From: GCA-2746365 sp963711255 | GTDB taxonomy: Bacteria; Pseudomonadota; Gammaproteobacteria; SZUA-229 | Direction: 5' to 3' | DNA: 64,000 nucleotides | NCBI GenBank assembly: GCA_963711255.1 | Contig: CAVQDO010000035.1 | Span: 62,001 to 126,000, forward strand | Part shown: positions 24,762 to 35,070 of the stretch, piece by piece | Position numbering within the stretch: the first letter of the stretch is position 1 | How the letters are laid out: every line of letters begins with the position of its first letter | Position numbers and translations under genes: made by a program | Notes under the pieces: generated by a model | Database searches by the model: none | What the model saw: only the letters and a program-made list of their open reading frames with translations | Told to the model about the DNA's origin: nothing

Positions 24762-27176
24762 ATGAGTACAACGGATACCTACGATTCTTCAAGTATTAAA
24801 GTTTTAAAGGGCCTGGATGCGGTTAGAAAACGTCCGGGAATGTACATTGGTGACACCGATGATGGAACCGGCTTACATCATATGGTTTTCGAAGTTGTCG
24901 ATAACTCTATCGATGAAGCACTCGCCGGACACTGTAGCGAAATTAATGTCAAAATCCATGCCGACATGTCGATTACGGTTTCCGATAATGGCCGTGGTAT
25001 TCCAACTGATATACACGAAGAAGAGGGTATATCAGCTGCGGAAGTGATTCTGACGGTATTACATGCTGGCGGTAAATTTGATGATAATTCCTATAAGGTC
25101 TCCGGCGGTCTGCACGGTGTCGGTGTTTCAGTAGTTAATGCGCTATCTGAAAAACTGGAACTAACCATCTATCGTGCTGGGAAGATCCATAAGCAGGAAT
25201 ACAGCAGGGGCGACTCGGTTTCGCCACTGGAAATCACGGGTGAGACTGAAAAAACCGGAACTTCCTTACGGTTCTGGGCCAGCGATCAAATCTTTAAAAA
25301 TATCGAATATCACTATGATATTTTAAGTAAACGTCTGCGAGAGCTGTCATTCCTTAACTGTGGTGTCCGTATTGTACTTACAGATGAGCGTACTGAGAAA
25401 GAAGATGTATTTGAGTACGAAGGTGGTATACGATCATTTGTAGAGCATCTCAACCGAAATAAAACACCGTTGCATCCATCGGTACTGTATTTTGAAGAAG
25501 AAAAAGATGATGTAGTGGTAGAAGTGGCAATGCAATGGAATGATTCCTACCAGGAAAATATTTATCCATTTACCAATAATATTCCGCAAAAAGACGGTGG
25601 TTCTCATATTGCAGGATTCCGTGGCGCTTTAACCCGTAGTCTTAATAATTATGTAGACCAGTCCAGTGCGGCAAAGAAGGCAAAGGTATCCGTTGCAGGC
25701 GATGATGCCCGTGAAGGTTTAACCGCGGTAGTTTCAGTTAAAGTCCCCGATCCTAAATTTTCCTCACAAACCAAAGATAAGCTCGTATCTTCAGAAGTGA
25801 AGGGTATTGTTGAATCACTGGTTGCTGAAAAGTTACAGGAATTTCTTCTGGAAAATCCTGCTGATGCAAGAGCGATAACAGAAAAAATTATTGATGCAGC
25901 CCGTGCGCGTGAAGCGGCCAGAAAAGCGCGGGAAATGACGCGTCGTAAGAGTGCACTGGATATTGCCGGTTTGCCAGGCAAGTTAGCTGACTGCCAGGAA
26001 AAAGACCCCACACTATGTGAAATATACCTGGTGGAGGGTGATTCTGCGGGTGGTTCTGCCAAGCAGGGCCGTGACCGTAGAACCCAGGCTATCCTGCCTT
26101 TGAAAGGTAAAATCTTAAATGTAGAAAAAGCACGTTTCGATAAAATGCTAGGTTCTGCTGAAGTTGGCACCTTAATAACCGCGTTGGGTTGCGGTATTGG
26201 CAAAGATGATTATTTCCCGGATAAATTGCGTTATCACCGAATAATTATTATGACGGATGCGGACGTCGATGGCTCACATATCCGTACCTTATTATTAACC
26301 TTCTTTTATCGTCAAATGACGGAACTGGTTGAACGCGGTCATATCTACATTGCACAACCGCCGCTTTATAAAGTGAAAAAAGGTAAACAGGAACGCTATG
26401 TTAAAGATGATGATGAGCTGAATGCTTACTTATTGCAGCTGGCATTAACGGATGCAAAACTGTTTGTTTCAGCGAATACACCAGCAATTTCCGATACCGC
26501 TCTCGAAGATATAGCTCGCAGCTACCTGGCCACTAAAAATATTATTCAGCGATTAAGTCGTCGCATAGACGTTAATATCCTGGAGCAGATAGTAAATATT
26601 AATGGTATTGCAGCGGATGATTTCAATAATAATGAACGGCTGCAGGGGTATGCGGATAACATATTGAAATCATTGGAAAAATTTAAACTAAGTGGTGTTT
26701 TCTATCGTGCTGAAATTAATCAGGATGAAGAAAATAACTTAAGTTTAACTATCATTAAGCAGTTACATGGACTGGATCATGAATATGTTCTGAATCATGC
26801 GTTTTTCAGTTCAACTGATTATTCTCAGCTAGCCGCCTTAGGTAATAAGCTGGATTCATTGCTGGCGGAAGATGCCTATATTGAGCGTGGTGAAAAACAA
26901 CGCCTGGTAGAGAACTTTGACCAGGTAATGGACTGGTTATTTGCTGAAGCTCGTAAAGGTCAAAACATTCAACGCTATAAAGGTCTGGGTGAAATGAACC
27001 CTGATCAGTTATGGGATACCACGATGAACCCGGAAACGCGTCGTATGCTACAGGTTAGAATTGAAGATGCTGTGGCAGCAGATGAAGTGTTTACCATGTT
27101 GATGGGCGATCAGGTTGAGCCAAGGCGTGAATTCATTGAAGCTAATGCATTAGCGGCTACCAACATTGATACCTAA
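24762..27176 (+). CDS. gyrB: DNA gyrase subunit B
   Basis: 804 aa from the ATG at 24762 (an upstream in-frame GTG at 24750 would add four residues). The GHKL ATPase domain has VLKGLDAVRKRPGMYIGD, DNGRGIP and the GGLHGVGVSVVNALS lid. The TOPRIM domain has YLVEGDSAGGSAKQGRDR, LPLKGKILNVEKAR and MTDADVDGSHIRTLLLTF. The C-terminal stretch IQRYKGLGEMNPDQLWDTTM is also present. With GyrA it introduces negative supercoils at the expense of ATP. The size, including the insert near residues 560-730, is typical for proteobacteria. Confidence 0.98.
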   Translation: MSTTDTYDSSSIKVLKGLDAVRKRPGMYIGDTDDGTGLHHMVFEVVDNSIDEALAGHCSEINVKIHADMSITVSDNGRGIPTDIHEEEGISAAEVILTVLHAGGKFDDNSYKVSGGLHGVGVSVVNALSEKLELTIYRAGKIHKQEYSRGDSVSPLEITGETEKTGTSLRFWASDQIFKNIEYHYDILSKRLRELSFLNCGVRIVLTDERTEKEDVFEYEGGIRSFVEHLNRNKTPLHPSVLYFEEEKDDVVVEVAMQWNDSYQENIYPFTNNIPQKDGGSHIAGFRGALTRSLNNYVDQSSAAKKAKVSVAGDDAREGLTAVVSVKVPDPKFSSQTKDKLVSSEVKGIVESLVAEKLQEFLLENPADARAITEKIIDAARAREAARKAREMTRRKSALDIAGLPGKLADCQEKDPTLCEIYLVEGDSAGGSAKQGRDRRTQAILPLKGKILNVEKARFDKMLGSAEVGTLITALGCGIGKDDYFPDKLRYHRIIIMTDADVDGSHIRTLLLTFFYRQMTELVERGHIYIAQPPLYKVKKGKQERYVKDDDELNAYLLQLALTDAKLFVSANTPAISDTALEDIARSYLATKNIIQRLSRRIDVNILEQIVNINGIAADDFNNNERLQGYADNILKSLEKFKLSGVFYRAEINQDEENNLSLTIIKQLHGLDHEYVLNHAFFSSTDYSQLAALGNKLDSLLAEDAYIERGEKQRLVENFDQVMDWLFAEARKGQNIQRYKGLGEMNPDQLWDTTMNPETRRMLQVRIEDAVAADEVFTMLMGDQVEPRREFIEANALAATNIDT

Positions 27177-27199
27177 AGTTTCTTTTTGTAACTGAATTA

Positions 27200-28678
27200 A
27201 TGAAATATGATGATCTGCGTGACTTTATCGCGCAACTGGAAAAGAAAGGTCTGCTAAAACGTATCAGCGTAGAAGTTGATGCAAATCTTGAAATTACCGA
27301 AATTTGCGACCGTACCCTGAAAGCGCAGGGCCCCGCCTTACTGTTTGAAAATGTAAAAAATTCATCGGTCCCGATACTGGCAAACCTGTTTGGTACACCA
27401 GAACGAGTCGCCATGGGAATGGGCGAAGAATCTACCGATGCATTACGTGAAGTTGGCAAACTTCTCGCTTTTTTAAAAGAGCCTGATCCGCCAAAAGGAT
27501 TAAAGGATGCCTGGGAGAAAATGCCTGTGTTTAAACAGGTATTAAATATGGCGCCTAAAGAAGTTAAAAAAGCACCGTGTCAGGAAATCGTTTTTGAAAA
27601 AGAAGAAGTCGATTTAAACACCATTCCAGTACAAACCTGCTGGCCGGGCGATATTGCACCTTTAATTACCTGGGGGCTGGTGGTAACCAGAGGTCCGGAA
27701 AAGGAACGTCAAAATTTAGGGATTTATCGTCAGCAGGTAATAGCTAAAAATAAAGTTATTATGCGCTGGCTGGCACAGCGTGGCGGTGCCCTTGATTTTC
27801 GTGAATGGCAACAGCAGTATCCTGGTAAACCATTTCCCATCGCAGTTGCTCTTGGTGCAGATCCGGCAACTATATTAGCTGCGGTAACACCGGTACCCGA
27901 TGCCTTATCAGAATATGGATTTGCCGGTTTATTGCGTGGCAGTAAAACAGAAGTTGTAAAATGCGGACTGGAAGGCCTGTCCGATTTGCGGGTGCCGGCA
28001 TCGGCAGAGTATATTCTGGAAGGATATATTTATCCCGATGAAATGGCTGAAGAAGGTCCGTATGGTGATCACACAGGTTACTATAATGAAACAGAGATGT
28101 TTCCGGTTTTTACCATTGAAAGAATTACACATCGTAAAGATCCCATCTATCACAGTACCTATACTGGACGTCCTCCAGACGAACCGGCTATTTTAGGTGT
28201 GGCTCTCAATGAAGTTTTTATACCTATATTACAAAAACAGTTTCCTGAAATTATCGACTTTTATTTACCACCGGAAGGCTGTTCATACCGTGTTGCAGTA
28301 GTGAGTATGAAAAAACAATACCCGGGCCATGCCAAACGCGTAATGATGGGCGTCTGGTCTTTTCTTCGACAGTTTATGTATACAAAATTTGTAATTGTTG
28401 TTGATGAAGACGTTAATACCCGTGACTGGCAAGATGTTATCTGGGCGATGAGTACACGTGTTGATCCTGTACGTGATTTTACTATGGTCGAAAATACACC
28501 GATAGATTATCTTGATTTTGCATCACCGGTTTCAGGACTAGGTTCAAAAGTTGGTATAGACGCAACCAATAAAATGCCCGGTGAAACTGACAGGGAATGG
28601 GGAACACCTATAAAAATGGATGAAGCAGTAAAGGAAAAAATAGACAATATCTGGGATAGTCTAGGCATCAATAAATAA
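27200..28678 (+). CDS. ubiD: 3-octaprenyl-4-hydroxybenzoate carboxy-lyase
   Basis: 492 aa, like E. coli UbiD (about 497). The prenylated-FMN binding region GIYRQQVIAKNKVIMRWLAQRGGALDFREW and the EGPYGDHTGYYNE segment with catalytic Glu residues are clear. The enzyme decarboxylates the prenylated 4-hydroxybenzoate intermediate of ubiquinone synthesis in the cytoplasm and needs UbiX for its cofactor. It lies 23 bp after gyrB on the same strand, so it may share transcripts with it. Other ubiquinone genes (ubiE, ubiJ, ubiB) are in the window. Confidence 0.95.
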   Translation: MKYDDLRDFIAQLEKKGLLKRISVEVDANLEITEICDRTLKAQGPALLFENVKNSSVPILANLFGTPERVAMGMGEESTDALREVGKLLAFLKEPDPPKGLKDAWEKMPVFKQVLNMAPKEVKKAPCQEIVFEKEEVDLNTIPVQTCWPGDIAPLITWGLVVTRGPEKERQNLGIYRQQVIAKNKVIMRWLAQRGGALDFREWQQQYPGKPFPIAVALGADPATILAAVTPVPDALSEYGFAGLLRGSKTEVVKCGLEGLSDLRVPASAEYILEGYIYPDEMAEEGPYGDHTGYYNETEMFPVFTIERITHRKDPIYHSTYTGRPPDEPAILGVALNEVFIPILQKQFPEIIDFYLPPEGCSYRVAVVSMKKQYPGHAKRVMMGVWSFLRQFMYTKFVIVVDEDVNTRDWQDVIWAMSTRVDPVRDFTMVENTPIDYLDFASPVSGLGSKVGIDATNKMPGETDREWGTPIKMDEAVKEKIDNIWDSLGINK

Positions 28679-28801
28679 TAACCTTAAAAACTTATAGAAT
28701 TTATTGTTAGTTGTTCGCCTGCATTGAAAATCATTTTTGATTATTATCATTTACGTAAAACACTATACGTTAGCTGAAGTCAGGCAATTAATAATATATT
28801 T

Positions 28802-28823
28802 TTATGTGACAAAAGTTACATAA
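28802..28823. promoter_or_regulatory. CRP/FNR-family binding site
   Basis: TTATGTGAC and GTTACATAA are near-perfect inverted halves around AAAA, matching the CRP pattern TGTGA-N6-TCACA with one change. The centre lies about 68 bp before the start of the CXXCH protein gene, suitable for an activator site. Confidence 0.55.
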
Positions 28824-28879
28824 AATTAATATGTTGTTATGTATAGTTCGCAGTATATTAAATTTAACCAGGGTTACAC

Positions 28880-29452
28880 ATGAAAAAAATACTCACATCG
28901 ACATTATTATTAATAAGTATGGCTCCTTTTAGTCAGTCATTTGCAACTGATACGGAACAACTTATAGCGTCAAGTAAAAAAGCTATTCAGGGATTAGGCG
29001 GAGAATTAAAACATACGCTGCAAACAGCGATGAAAACCGACGGTCCTGTTAAATCTATATCTGTGTGTCAGATGGAAGCACCAAAAATATCTGAAGGGAT
29101 ACTGGAGAAAAAAGGTATATCGGTAACACGTACCGCTTTAAATTATCGCAATCCTGAAAATAAGCCGGATGACTGGGAAAAAGATGTCTTAGAAAACTTT
29201 GAAAAAAGAAAAGCGGAAGGTGAAAGTATAAAGACAATAGAGTATTCTGAACTAATAGAACATAACGGTGACAAGATATTTCGTTATATGAAGGCTATTC
29301 CAACAGGTGAAGTTTGTCTTAAATGCCATGGTGATAATATTGCTCCACCACTGGCAAATAAAATAAATGAGTTATATCCTGCTGACAAGGCAAAAGGATT
29401 TATGCTGGGAGATATACGTGGTGCTTTTAGTGTTATACAGCCAGTGAAGTAA
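28880..29452 (+). CDS. Periplasmic DUF3365 (Tll0287-like) haem-motif protein
   Basis: 190 aa. A signal peptide at residues 1-22 (KKILTSTLLLISMAPFSQSFA) directs it to the periplasm. The rest fits the DUF3365/Tll0287-like domain: SVCQMEAPKIS around residue 55, RNPENKPDDWE, then a single CXXCH haem-c motif (VCLKCHGDN, about residue 152). The fold is a redox or small-ligand sensor domain with a covalent haem in some members. The function is unknown. A CRP/FNR-like site upstream suggests control by respiratory or carbon status. It is followed by a PhnA-like gene after 34 bp. Confidence 0.82.
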   Translation: MKKILTSTLLLISMAPFSQSFATDTEQLIASSKKAIQGLGGELKHTLQTAMKTDGPVKSISVCQMEAPKISEGILEKKGISVTRTALNYRNPENKPDDWEKDVLENFEKRKAEGESIKTIEYSELIEHNGDKIFRYMKAIPTGEVCLKCHGDNIAPPLANKINELYPADKAKGFMLGDIRGAFSVIQPVK

Positions 29453-29486
29453 TTAGCAGGAATAATTACTATGATATATAGTCTTT

Positions 29487-30077
29487 ATGAGCATTAAGAA
29501 ATCATTAGAAGTACGAAGTGGTTCTAAATGTGAACTTTGCTCAGCTACAGACAATCTGATGGTTTATACCGTGCCACCATATTCACAGGGAAAAGTGGAT
29601 GGTAGTGTGTTGTTATGTCAAATATGTAAGCTTCAACTTGATAATGAACAGCAGCTTGATGTTAATCACTGGCGCTGTTTGAATGATAGTATCTGGAGTA
29701 CTGTACCAGCTGTTCAGGTTTTAGCCTGGCGTATGCTGACCCGTTTGGTCAATAGTGAAAATGATGAGCACTGGCCAGGGGATTTACTGGATATTGTTTA
29801 CCTTGAAGATGAAACGCTTAAATGGGCAAAAACAGGTGAAGAAAGTGAGGCTGATGAAAACATAAAACACCTGGATAGTAATGGCGCTATTTTACTGGCC
29901 GGAGATACAGTAACACTGACAAAAGACCTTAATGTAAAGGGAGCAAACTTTACTGCCAAGCGCGGTACAGCTGTTCGAAATATCTCTTTAGTGGTTGATA
30001 ATTCAGAGCATATAGAAGGAAAAGTAAATGGTCAGCAGATAGTTATATTGACCAAATTTGTGAAGAAAACAAATTAA
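29487..30077 (+). CDS. PhnA/YjdM-family zinc-ribbon protein
   Basis: 196 aa. A treble-clef-like N-terminus has SKCELCSA (15-22) and LLCQICKL (about 42-49), four cysteines that can bind zinc. The C-terminal 65 residues match the PhnA domain (LDSNGAILLAGDTVTLTKDLNVKG ... LVVDNSEHIEGKVNGQQIVILTKFVKK). Despite its name, the family is not shown to act in phosphonate use in most bacteria. The biochemical role is unknown. It probably shares transcripts with the preceding haem-motif gene. Confidence 0.85.
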   Translation: MSIKKSLEVRSGSKCELCSATDNLMVYTVPPYSQGKVDGSVLLCQICKLQLDNEQQLDVNHWRCLNDSIWSTVPAVQVLAWRMLTRLVNSENDEHWPGDLLDIVYLEDETLKWAKTGEESEADENIKHLDSNGAILLAGDTVTLTKDLNVKGANFTAKRGTAVRNISLVVDNSEHIEGKVNGQQIVILTKFVKKTN

Positions 30078-30183
30078 TTATCAGTATTAAGAATTGGTTA
30101 AGGAAAAAGTAATAGTATATGTGAGGGCTTGTATAGTAGAGTTACAATCCCTACATATTGTAAAATATATAAAATAGACTGAT

Positions 30184-30564
30184 ATGCAAAAAACAGGAAA
30201 ACAACTTTCAACCAGGTTACTGATCATGTACATGCTCAGCGCCATGTTGTTTCTCACTTCCATAGAATTGCATATCCATACGAAAGAAGCGGCTGTTTCG
30301 GCAGATCACGGTGTTGCAGTTTCTATTAGTAACTTTTCTAAAGAATTAATAGAAATTGATAATAATTATGAAATCAATGTCACTCCGGACAATATCCTCA
30401 AAGTGAGTGCAAATAATATAAATCTACTGGCGGTATTCCTGTTATTAGCAACATTGGTTGTTGTTCTCTGTCAGACCTTTATCGGTCGAATGAGAGATAG
30501 ACAGGACTTGTTGCCGGCTATTATTTCTCATAGTACGCCACCACTTCGCGCACCACCACAATAA
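30184..30564 (+). CDS. Small membrane protein upstream of the RND efflux genes
   Basis: 126 aa, family not recognised. A hydrophobic helix at 12-28 (LLIMYMLSAMLFLTSIE) is followed by a histidine-containing periplasmic segment (LHIHTKEAAVSADHG, then Asn/Asp-rich) and a second helix at 79-100 (INLLAVFLLLATLVVVLCQTF). The C-terminus is proline rich. The His residues in the external segment could bind metal. It lies 101 bp before the outer-membrane channel gene in the same direction, so it may belong to the same metal-response unit. This role is inferred from position only. Confidence 0.6.
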   Translation: MQKTGKQLSTRLLIMYMLSAMLFLTSIELHIHTKEAAVSADHGVAVSISNFSKELIEIDNNYEINVTPDNILKVSANNINLLAVFLLLATLVVVLCQTFIGRMRDRQDLLPAIISHSTPPLRAPPQ

Positions 30565-30665
30565 ACTTCAAAACCAAACCGATTATTCACTGTTAGCAAA
30601 CACGTTTGCTGATGTGTAGAGCAGGCTGTTATGAATAGCGGCTGTTATAATTTTGGAGTTATATC

Positions 30666-31976
30666 ATGTTTAAAAAAACCGTTTTATATAAAACAAATTT
30701 TGTATTAATTGTTCCCTTGTTATTATTAATAACAGGAGTGAGTACAAAGTCGATTGCACAGCAGTGGACACTTGAATCGAGTGTGGCGCAAGCTATGTCA
30801 GCTTCACCAGAACTGGAAAAATCAGCAGCCGAACTTGGTTCCAGAAAAGCAGATTTAAATTTATCCAGCATGTGGCCGGATCCAAGTATTGAACTTAGAG
30901 TAGATAATAAACTTGGCCAGGATGATGGGCAGGGTGGTTATGATTTGACAGATATAACTATTAGTCAGCCTATACCTCTTTCCCGTATGAAACATCAGAA
31001 GTCAGCAGCAGAAGAAAGTTTTGAATCAGCAAAATACTCACGTCAATTTGAATCACTACAGGTTCAGAACAGGGTATCGAAAATTTATCACAAATTACAG
31101 TTTGCTACGGCAGAATTAAAACTTGCTGAAAAACAACTTGAGCTTGCAGACAAATTAAATGAGAAAAGTAAAACAAAGAACAACGGTATTATTGTCCGGT
31201 ATTTAACACCGCTTGAGAAAATGCGCTTAAGTATAATTCAGGAAGAAGCTCGCCAGGCAAAAAGTAGTGCTGAAGGAAAACACAGAGAAGTTTTATCTGA
31301 ATTCGTCAAATTACTGGGTATAGAAATGGATGATGCTGCGTCAGTATCAGAACTTAAACCGATAAAAAATATACCAGATATTGAGCAACTGACCGAGTTA
31401 CAAAATTCGCATGTACAGTTAAGTAGTCAGCAGCATCAGTTACTTGCAGCCAGGCATGAAATTGATATTGCCCGGAGTTCACAAATGGCAGATCCAACTG
31501 TTAGTTTAAGTCGCTCTGTTGATTATTTCGATAAAGGGCGCGATGACGTTTATGCAGTTATGTTTAATCTACAGATACCTATCGGCGATAGAAAAAACAC
31601 AGCAGCAAGTAAGGCCAGTTATAAGGCAAGTCAGGAGAGTATCGAGTTACAGTTACTCAAACGAGAATTAAAAATTAATTTAAACCGTAGTTATACACAT
31701 TTAAAGCATGTTGTTGAGCAGGCAGATGAGTATCAGGAAAAAGTACTTAAGCCGGCAAAGAAAATGCTGGATTTAACTAATAAGGGTTTTAGTAGTGGTG
31801 AGCTTAATATATTGTCATTGGTCGATGCGAATAACACATATTTTAAAGCACGATTATCTTATATTGACCTTCTTTACCAGGCATGGGTTGAACTGGCAGA
31901 GATTAAATTATATTCAGGTCAGTTAATAAAAGACACTGCTTTTAATGATGTTAGTTTAGTTAAAGGAGCAGAATAA
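30666..31976 (+). CDS. TolC/CusC-family outer-membrane efflux protein
   Basis: 436 aa. A signal peptide with a membrane-spanning hydrophobic stretch (residues 10-30) ends near TKSIAQ. The remainder shows the two outer-membrane-efflux repeats: long helices rich in Ala, Glu and Gln (about 60-190 and 255-420) and SLSRSVDYFDKGRDDVYAVMFNLQIPIGDRKN, typical of CzcC/CusC-type channels. The protein would form the outer-membrane duct for the RND pump encoded immediately downstream (one base between stop and start). No lipobox is seen, unlike CusC. Confidence 0.88.
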   Translation: MFKKTVLYKTNFVLIVPLLLLITGVSTKSIAQQWTLESSVAQAMSASPELEKSAAELGSRKADLNLSSMWPDPSIELRVDNKLGQDDGQGGYDLTDITISQPIPLSRMKHQKSAAEESFESAKYSRQFESLQVQNRVSKIYHKLQFATAELKLAEKQLELADKLNEKSKTKNNGIIVRYLTPLEKMRLSIIQEEARQAKSSAEGKHREVLSEFVKLLGIEMDDAASVSELKPIKNIPDIEQLTELQNSHVQLSSQQHQLLAARHEIDIARSSQMADPTVSLSRSVDYFDKGRDDVYAVMFNLQIPIGDRKNTAASKASYKASQESIELQLLKRELKINLNRSYTHLKHVVEQADEYQEKVLKPAKKMLDLTNKGFSSGELNILSLVDANNTYFKARLSYIDLLYQAWVELAEIKLYSGQLIKDTAFNDVSLVKGAE

Positions 31977-31977
31977 T

Positions 31978-34900
31978 ATGATCGCTGCAATTTTACGTTT
32001 CTCTCTAATACAACGTTTAATGGTTGTATTAGTAACACTCGGTCTTTCTGCGGCTGGTTTCTGGTCATTTAAGAATCTGCCCATCGACGCATTTCCCGAC
32101 ATCTCAGCACCACAGGTGCAGATTATAATAAAGGCCCCGGGGATGTCGCCTACAGAAGTTGAACAACGCATAACCTTTCCAGTTGAAATGGAAATGCAGG
32201 GCATACCAGGTCAGACAGTTTTAAGGTCGACAACAAAATATGCCTTGAGCGTGATAGTTGTTGATTTTGAAGATGATGTTGATATTTACCTTGCACGTAA
32301 TCTTGTAACCGAGAGACTCAACCAGGTTTGGGATTCATTACCGGTCGATATCGAGGGCGGTCTTGCTCCAATTACAACACCACTGGGTGAAATTTTCATG
32401 TATCGCATTATTGGCGATAATTTCAGTAACCAGGAACTACGCAGTTTACAGGACTGGGTTATTCGTCCGCATTTACGAAAAGTTGAAGGTGTGGCGGATG
32501 TTAATTCTTTAGGCGGCGAAGTTCGTAACTATGAAGTAGCCATTAAACCGGGTTCATTGGTTGAGCACGGTATTAGTATTGACGAGATAGAACATGCCCT
32601 GATGCAGAGTAATCGTAATGCAGGCGGTGATCGAATTAATCGCAATAATGAAGTGTTGCTGGTGCGAACAGTAGGCAAGCTTAATAATATTGATGATATA
32701 AAAAACATAACGGTTAGAACACGTTATGGTGAACCGTTACATATAAGTGACGTGGCTGAAGTTCGTGTTGGTAGTATGACGCGTTATGGCGCTGTTACAG
32801 CTGATGGAAAAGGTGAGGTTGTAACTGGTTTGGTACTACTAAGAAAAGGCGCGAATAGTTTAAAGACGGTAGCCGGAACAAAAGAAGCGCTGGAATCATT
32901 GAAAAATATTTTACCGGAAGGCGTTTCTATTGAATCATTTTATGATCGAACACAACTAATCACGAAAGCGGTATGGACGGTTGAAAAAGCATTGGCCGAA
33001 GCAGTTGTACTGGTACTACTGGTATTAATTATTATGCTTGGCGATATTCGCAGTGCATTAACAGTCGCACTGATTCTACCTTTATCAGTTTTGTTCACTT
33101 TTATTATGATGAAGTTGTTCAACGTATCTGCAAATTTAATGTCTCTGGGTGGCCTTGCTATAGCAATAGGTATTCTGGTTGATGCAGCAGTAGTGGTTGT
33201 AGAAAATATACACACGCAGTTTAGTAAAGCGCCTAAAGGTGTTGATCGATTACATCTTATATATCGTGCAGTAATGGAAGTATCATCGCCGGTTATTTCT
33301 GGAATCCTTATTATTGTTGCCGTATTTTTACCGCTGTTTAGTTTGACTGGGCTGGAAGGAAAAATGTTTTCTCCGTTAGCGATTACCATTACTTTTGCGT
33401 TAATTGGTTCCTTGCTGCTTTCGTTGACGGTTATTCCAGTATTGGCGAGTTTCTTTATGCGCAGTCATGAGACAGACCATGCAGTGGAAGATGAAGGTCG
33501 TTTGATGCGGTTTTTAAAGTTCATATATTTGCCTGTGATGAACCTGGCGTTGCGTTACAGGAAAACCGCTGTAGGTATAGCGATTGCTGCTCTGCTTGCA
33601 ACGGCAACTTTATTCCCTTATATCGGTAAAGAGTTTATGCCGATAATGGATGAAGGCAGTACGGTTATTTTGCTGGAAAAGGACCCGGGCATTACACTGG
33701 AAAAATCGCTAGAAATGGATGCACCAATTCAAAAAGCAATGATGGAGCTACCAGAAGTTATCGGTGTTACATCGCGAACCGGTGCGGACGAATTACGTAT
33801 GGATCCAATGGGATTAAACCAGACAGATAATTTCCTGGTCACGACGCCGCAGGATGAGTGGGGCATATCGTTACCACAGTTTCAGGAAAATCTTCGTGAG
33901 AAACTATCGCAATTTGAAAATGTTGATTATGCATTTAGTCAGCCCATTGATATGCGTGTCTCGGAAATGTTAACGGGTGTGCGCTCAGCTATGGCAATCA
34001 AACTTTACGGTGACGAGCTTTCTATGCTTGAAGAAAAAGCTAAAGAAATAGAAGTTCTGGTAAAAAGTATTGATGGCGCAGTTGATGTTTTTCGCACAGA
34101 TATTTCAGGACAGAAATATTTGCAGATAGATATCAATCAAAAGGTCATATCCCGGTATGGTATTCACGCTGAAGATATTAATGCGCTGGTTGAAACTGCC
34201 ATTGGTGGTCGCGTGGTAACAGAGTTACTGGAAGATAATCGACGCGTTGGAATATTAATGCGTTACCAGGAGAAAAGCCGTAGCTCACCAGAAGCCATTG
34301 AAAAAATGCTAATTTCACTTCCTAATGGTACCAAGGTTTCATTAGGCCACCTGGCCGAAGTAAAAGTGGTCGATGGTCCTGTTCAGGTTATTCGTGAATC
34401 GGCCAGGCGCCAGGTAGTTATCCAGTCAAATGTTGATGGCCGTGATGTGGTTGGTTTTGTTGATGAAGTTCGTAATAGCATACAGAATAATGTGATATTA
34501 CCTACGGGTTATTATGTCACTTTTGGTGGCCAGTTCGAAAATCAGCAACGTGCCGCAAAACGCTTGGCCCTGGTAGTACCGATTGCGATTTTACTGATTT
34601 TCTTCATGTTATTTACTACCTTCCGTTCCCTGTTGCAGGCGGGCGTGATTATTTTAAACATTCCCTTCGCCATGATTGGAGGCGTAGTTAGCCTATATGC
34701 CTCTGGGCTTTACCTGTCAGTGCCGGCATCGGTTGGCTTTATTACACTGTTTGGTGTTGCTGTTCTAAATGGTGTGGTCATGGTGAGTTACTTCAATCAG
34801 TTACGACAAAGCGGATTAAGTATCCAGGATTCGGTTAGAAAAGGGGCAGAGCGGCGCCTACGTCCGGTCTTAATGACAGCAATGATAGCCAGTTTTGGAC

Positions 34901-35070
34901 TGTTACCACTGCTGGCAGCAACCGGTCCGGGCTCAGAGTTACAGCGGCCTCTGGCGGTTGTTGTAATAGGCGGCCTGTTTACTTCAACGATTCTTACCTT
35001 AATACTGTTACCAACACTTTATGCCTGGGTTGAGGAAAAATTACAGAAAAAGCTGGAGGCATCATCATGA
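31978..35070 (+). CDS. Heavy-metal efflux RND transporter (CusA/CzcA family)
   Basis: 1030 aa inner-membrane proton antiporter, full length. The N-terminal helix is followed by the porter domain (NLPIDAFPDISAPQVQI). The TM4 region GGLAIAIGILVDAAVVVVEN holds the proton-relay Asp and Glu. It lacks the extra upstream Asp of CzcA (Ala there), as in CusA. A second porter half and TM7-12 follow. The CusA-type Met triad is not cleanly conserved, so the metal cannot be named. AAAGGAGC precedes the ATG. No periplasmic adaptor gene (CusB/CzcB) accompanies it. The next gene overlaps by 4 bp. Confidence 0.9.
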   Translation: MIAAILRFSLIQRLMVVLVTLGLSAAGFWSFKNLPIDAFPDISAPQVQIIIKAPGMSPTEVEQRITFPVEMEMQGIPGQTVLRSTTKYALSVIVVDFEDDVDIYLARNLVTERLNQVWDSLPVDIEGGLAPITTPLGEIFMYRIIGDNFSNQELRSLQDWVIRPHLRKVEGVADVNSLGGEVRNYEVAIKPGSLVEHGISIDEIEHALMQSNRNAGGDRINRNNEVLLVRTVGKLNNIDDIKNITVRTRYGEPLHISDVAEVRVGSMTRYGAVTADGKGEVVTGLVLLRKGANSLKTVAGTKEALESLKNILPEGVSIESFYDRTQLITKAVWTVEKALAEAVVLVLLVLIIMLGDIRSALTVALILPLSVLFTFIMMKLFNVSANLMSLGGLAIAIGILVDAAVVVVENIHTQFSKAPKGVDRLHLIYRAVMEVSSPVISGILIIVAVFLPLFSLTGLEGKMFSPLAITITFALIGSLLLSLTVIPVLASFFMRSHETDHAVEDEGRLMRFLKFIYLPVMNLALRYRKTAVGIAIAALLATATLFPYIGKEFMPIMDEGSTVILLEKDPGITLEKSLEMDAPIQKAMMELPEVIGVTSRTGADELRMDPMGLNQTDNFLVTTPQDEWGISLPQFQENLREKLSQFENVDYAFSQPIDMRVSEMLTGVRSAMAIKLYGDELSMLEEKAKEIEVLVKSIDGAVDVFRTDISGQKYLQIDINQKVISRYGIHAEDINALVETAIGGRVVTELLEDNRRVGILMRYQEKSRSSPEAIEKMLISLPNGTKVSLGHLAEVKVVDGPVQVIRESARRQVVIQSNVDGRDVVGFVDEVRNSIQNNVILPTGYYVTFGGQFENQQRAAKRLALVVPIAILLIFFMLFTTFRSLLQAGVIILNIPFAMIGGVVSLYASGLYLSVPASVGFITLFGVAVLNGVVMVSYFNQLRQSGLSIQDSVRKGAERRLRPVLMTAMIASFGLLPLLAATGPGSELQRPLAVVVIGGLFTSTILTLILLPTLYAWVEEKLQKKLEASS

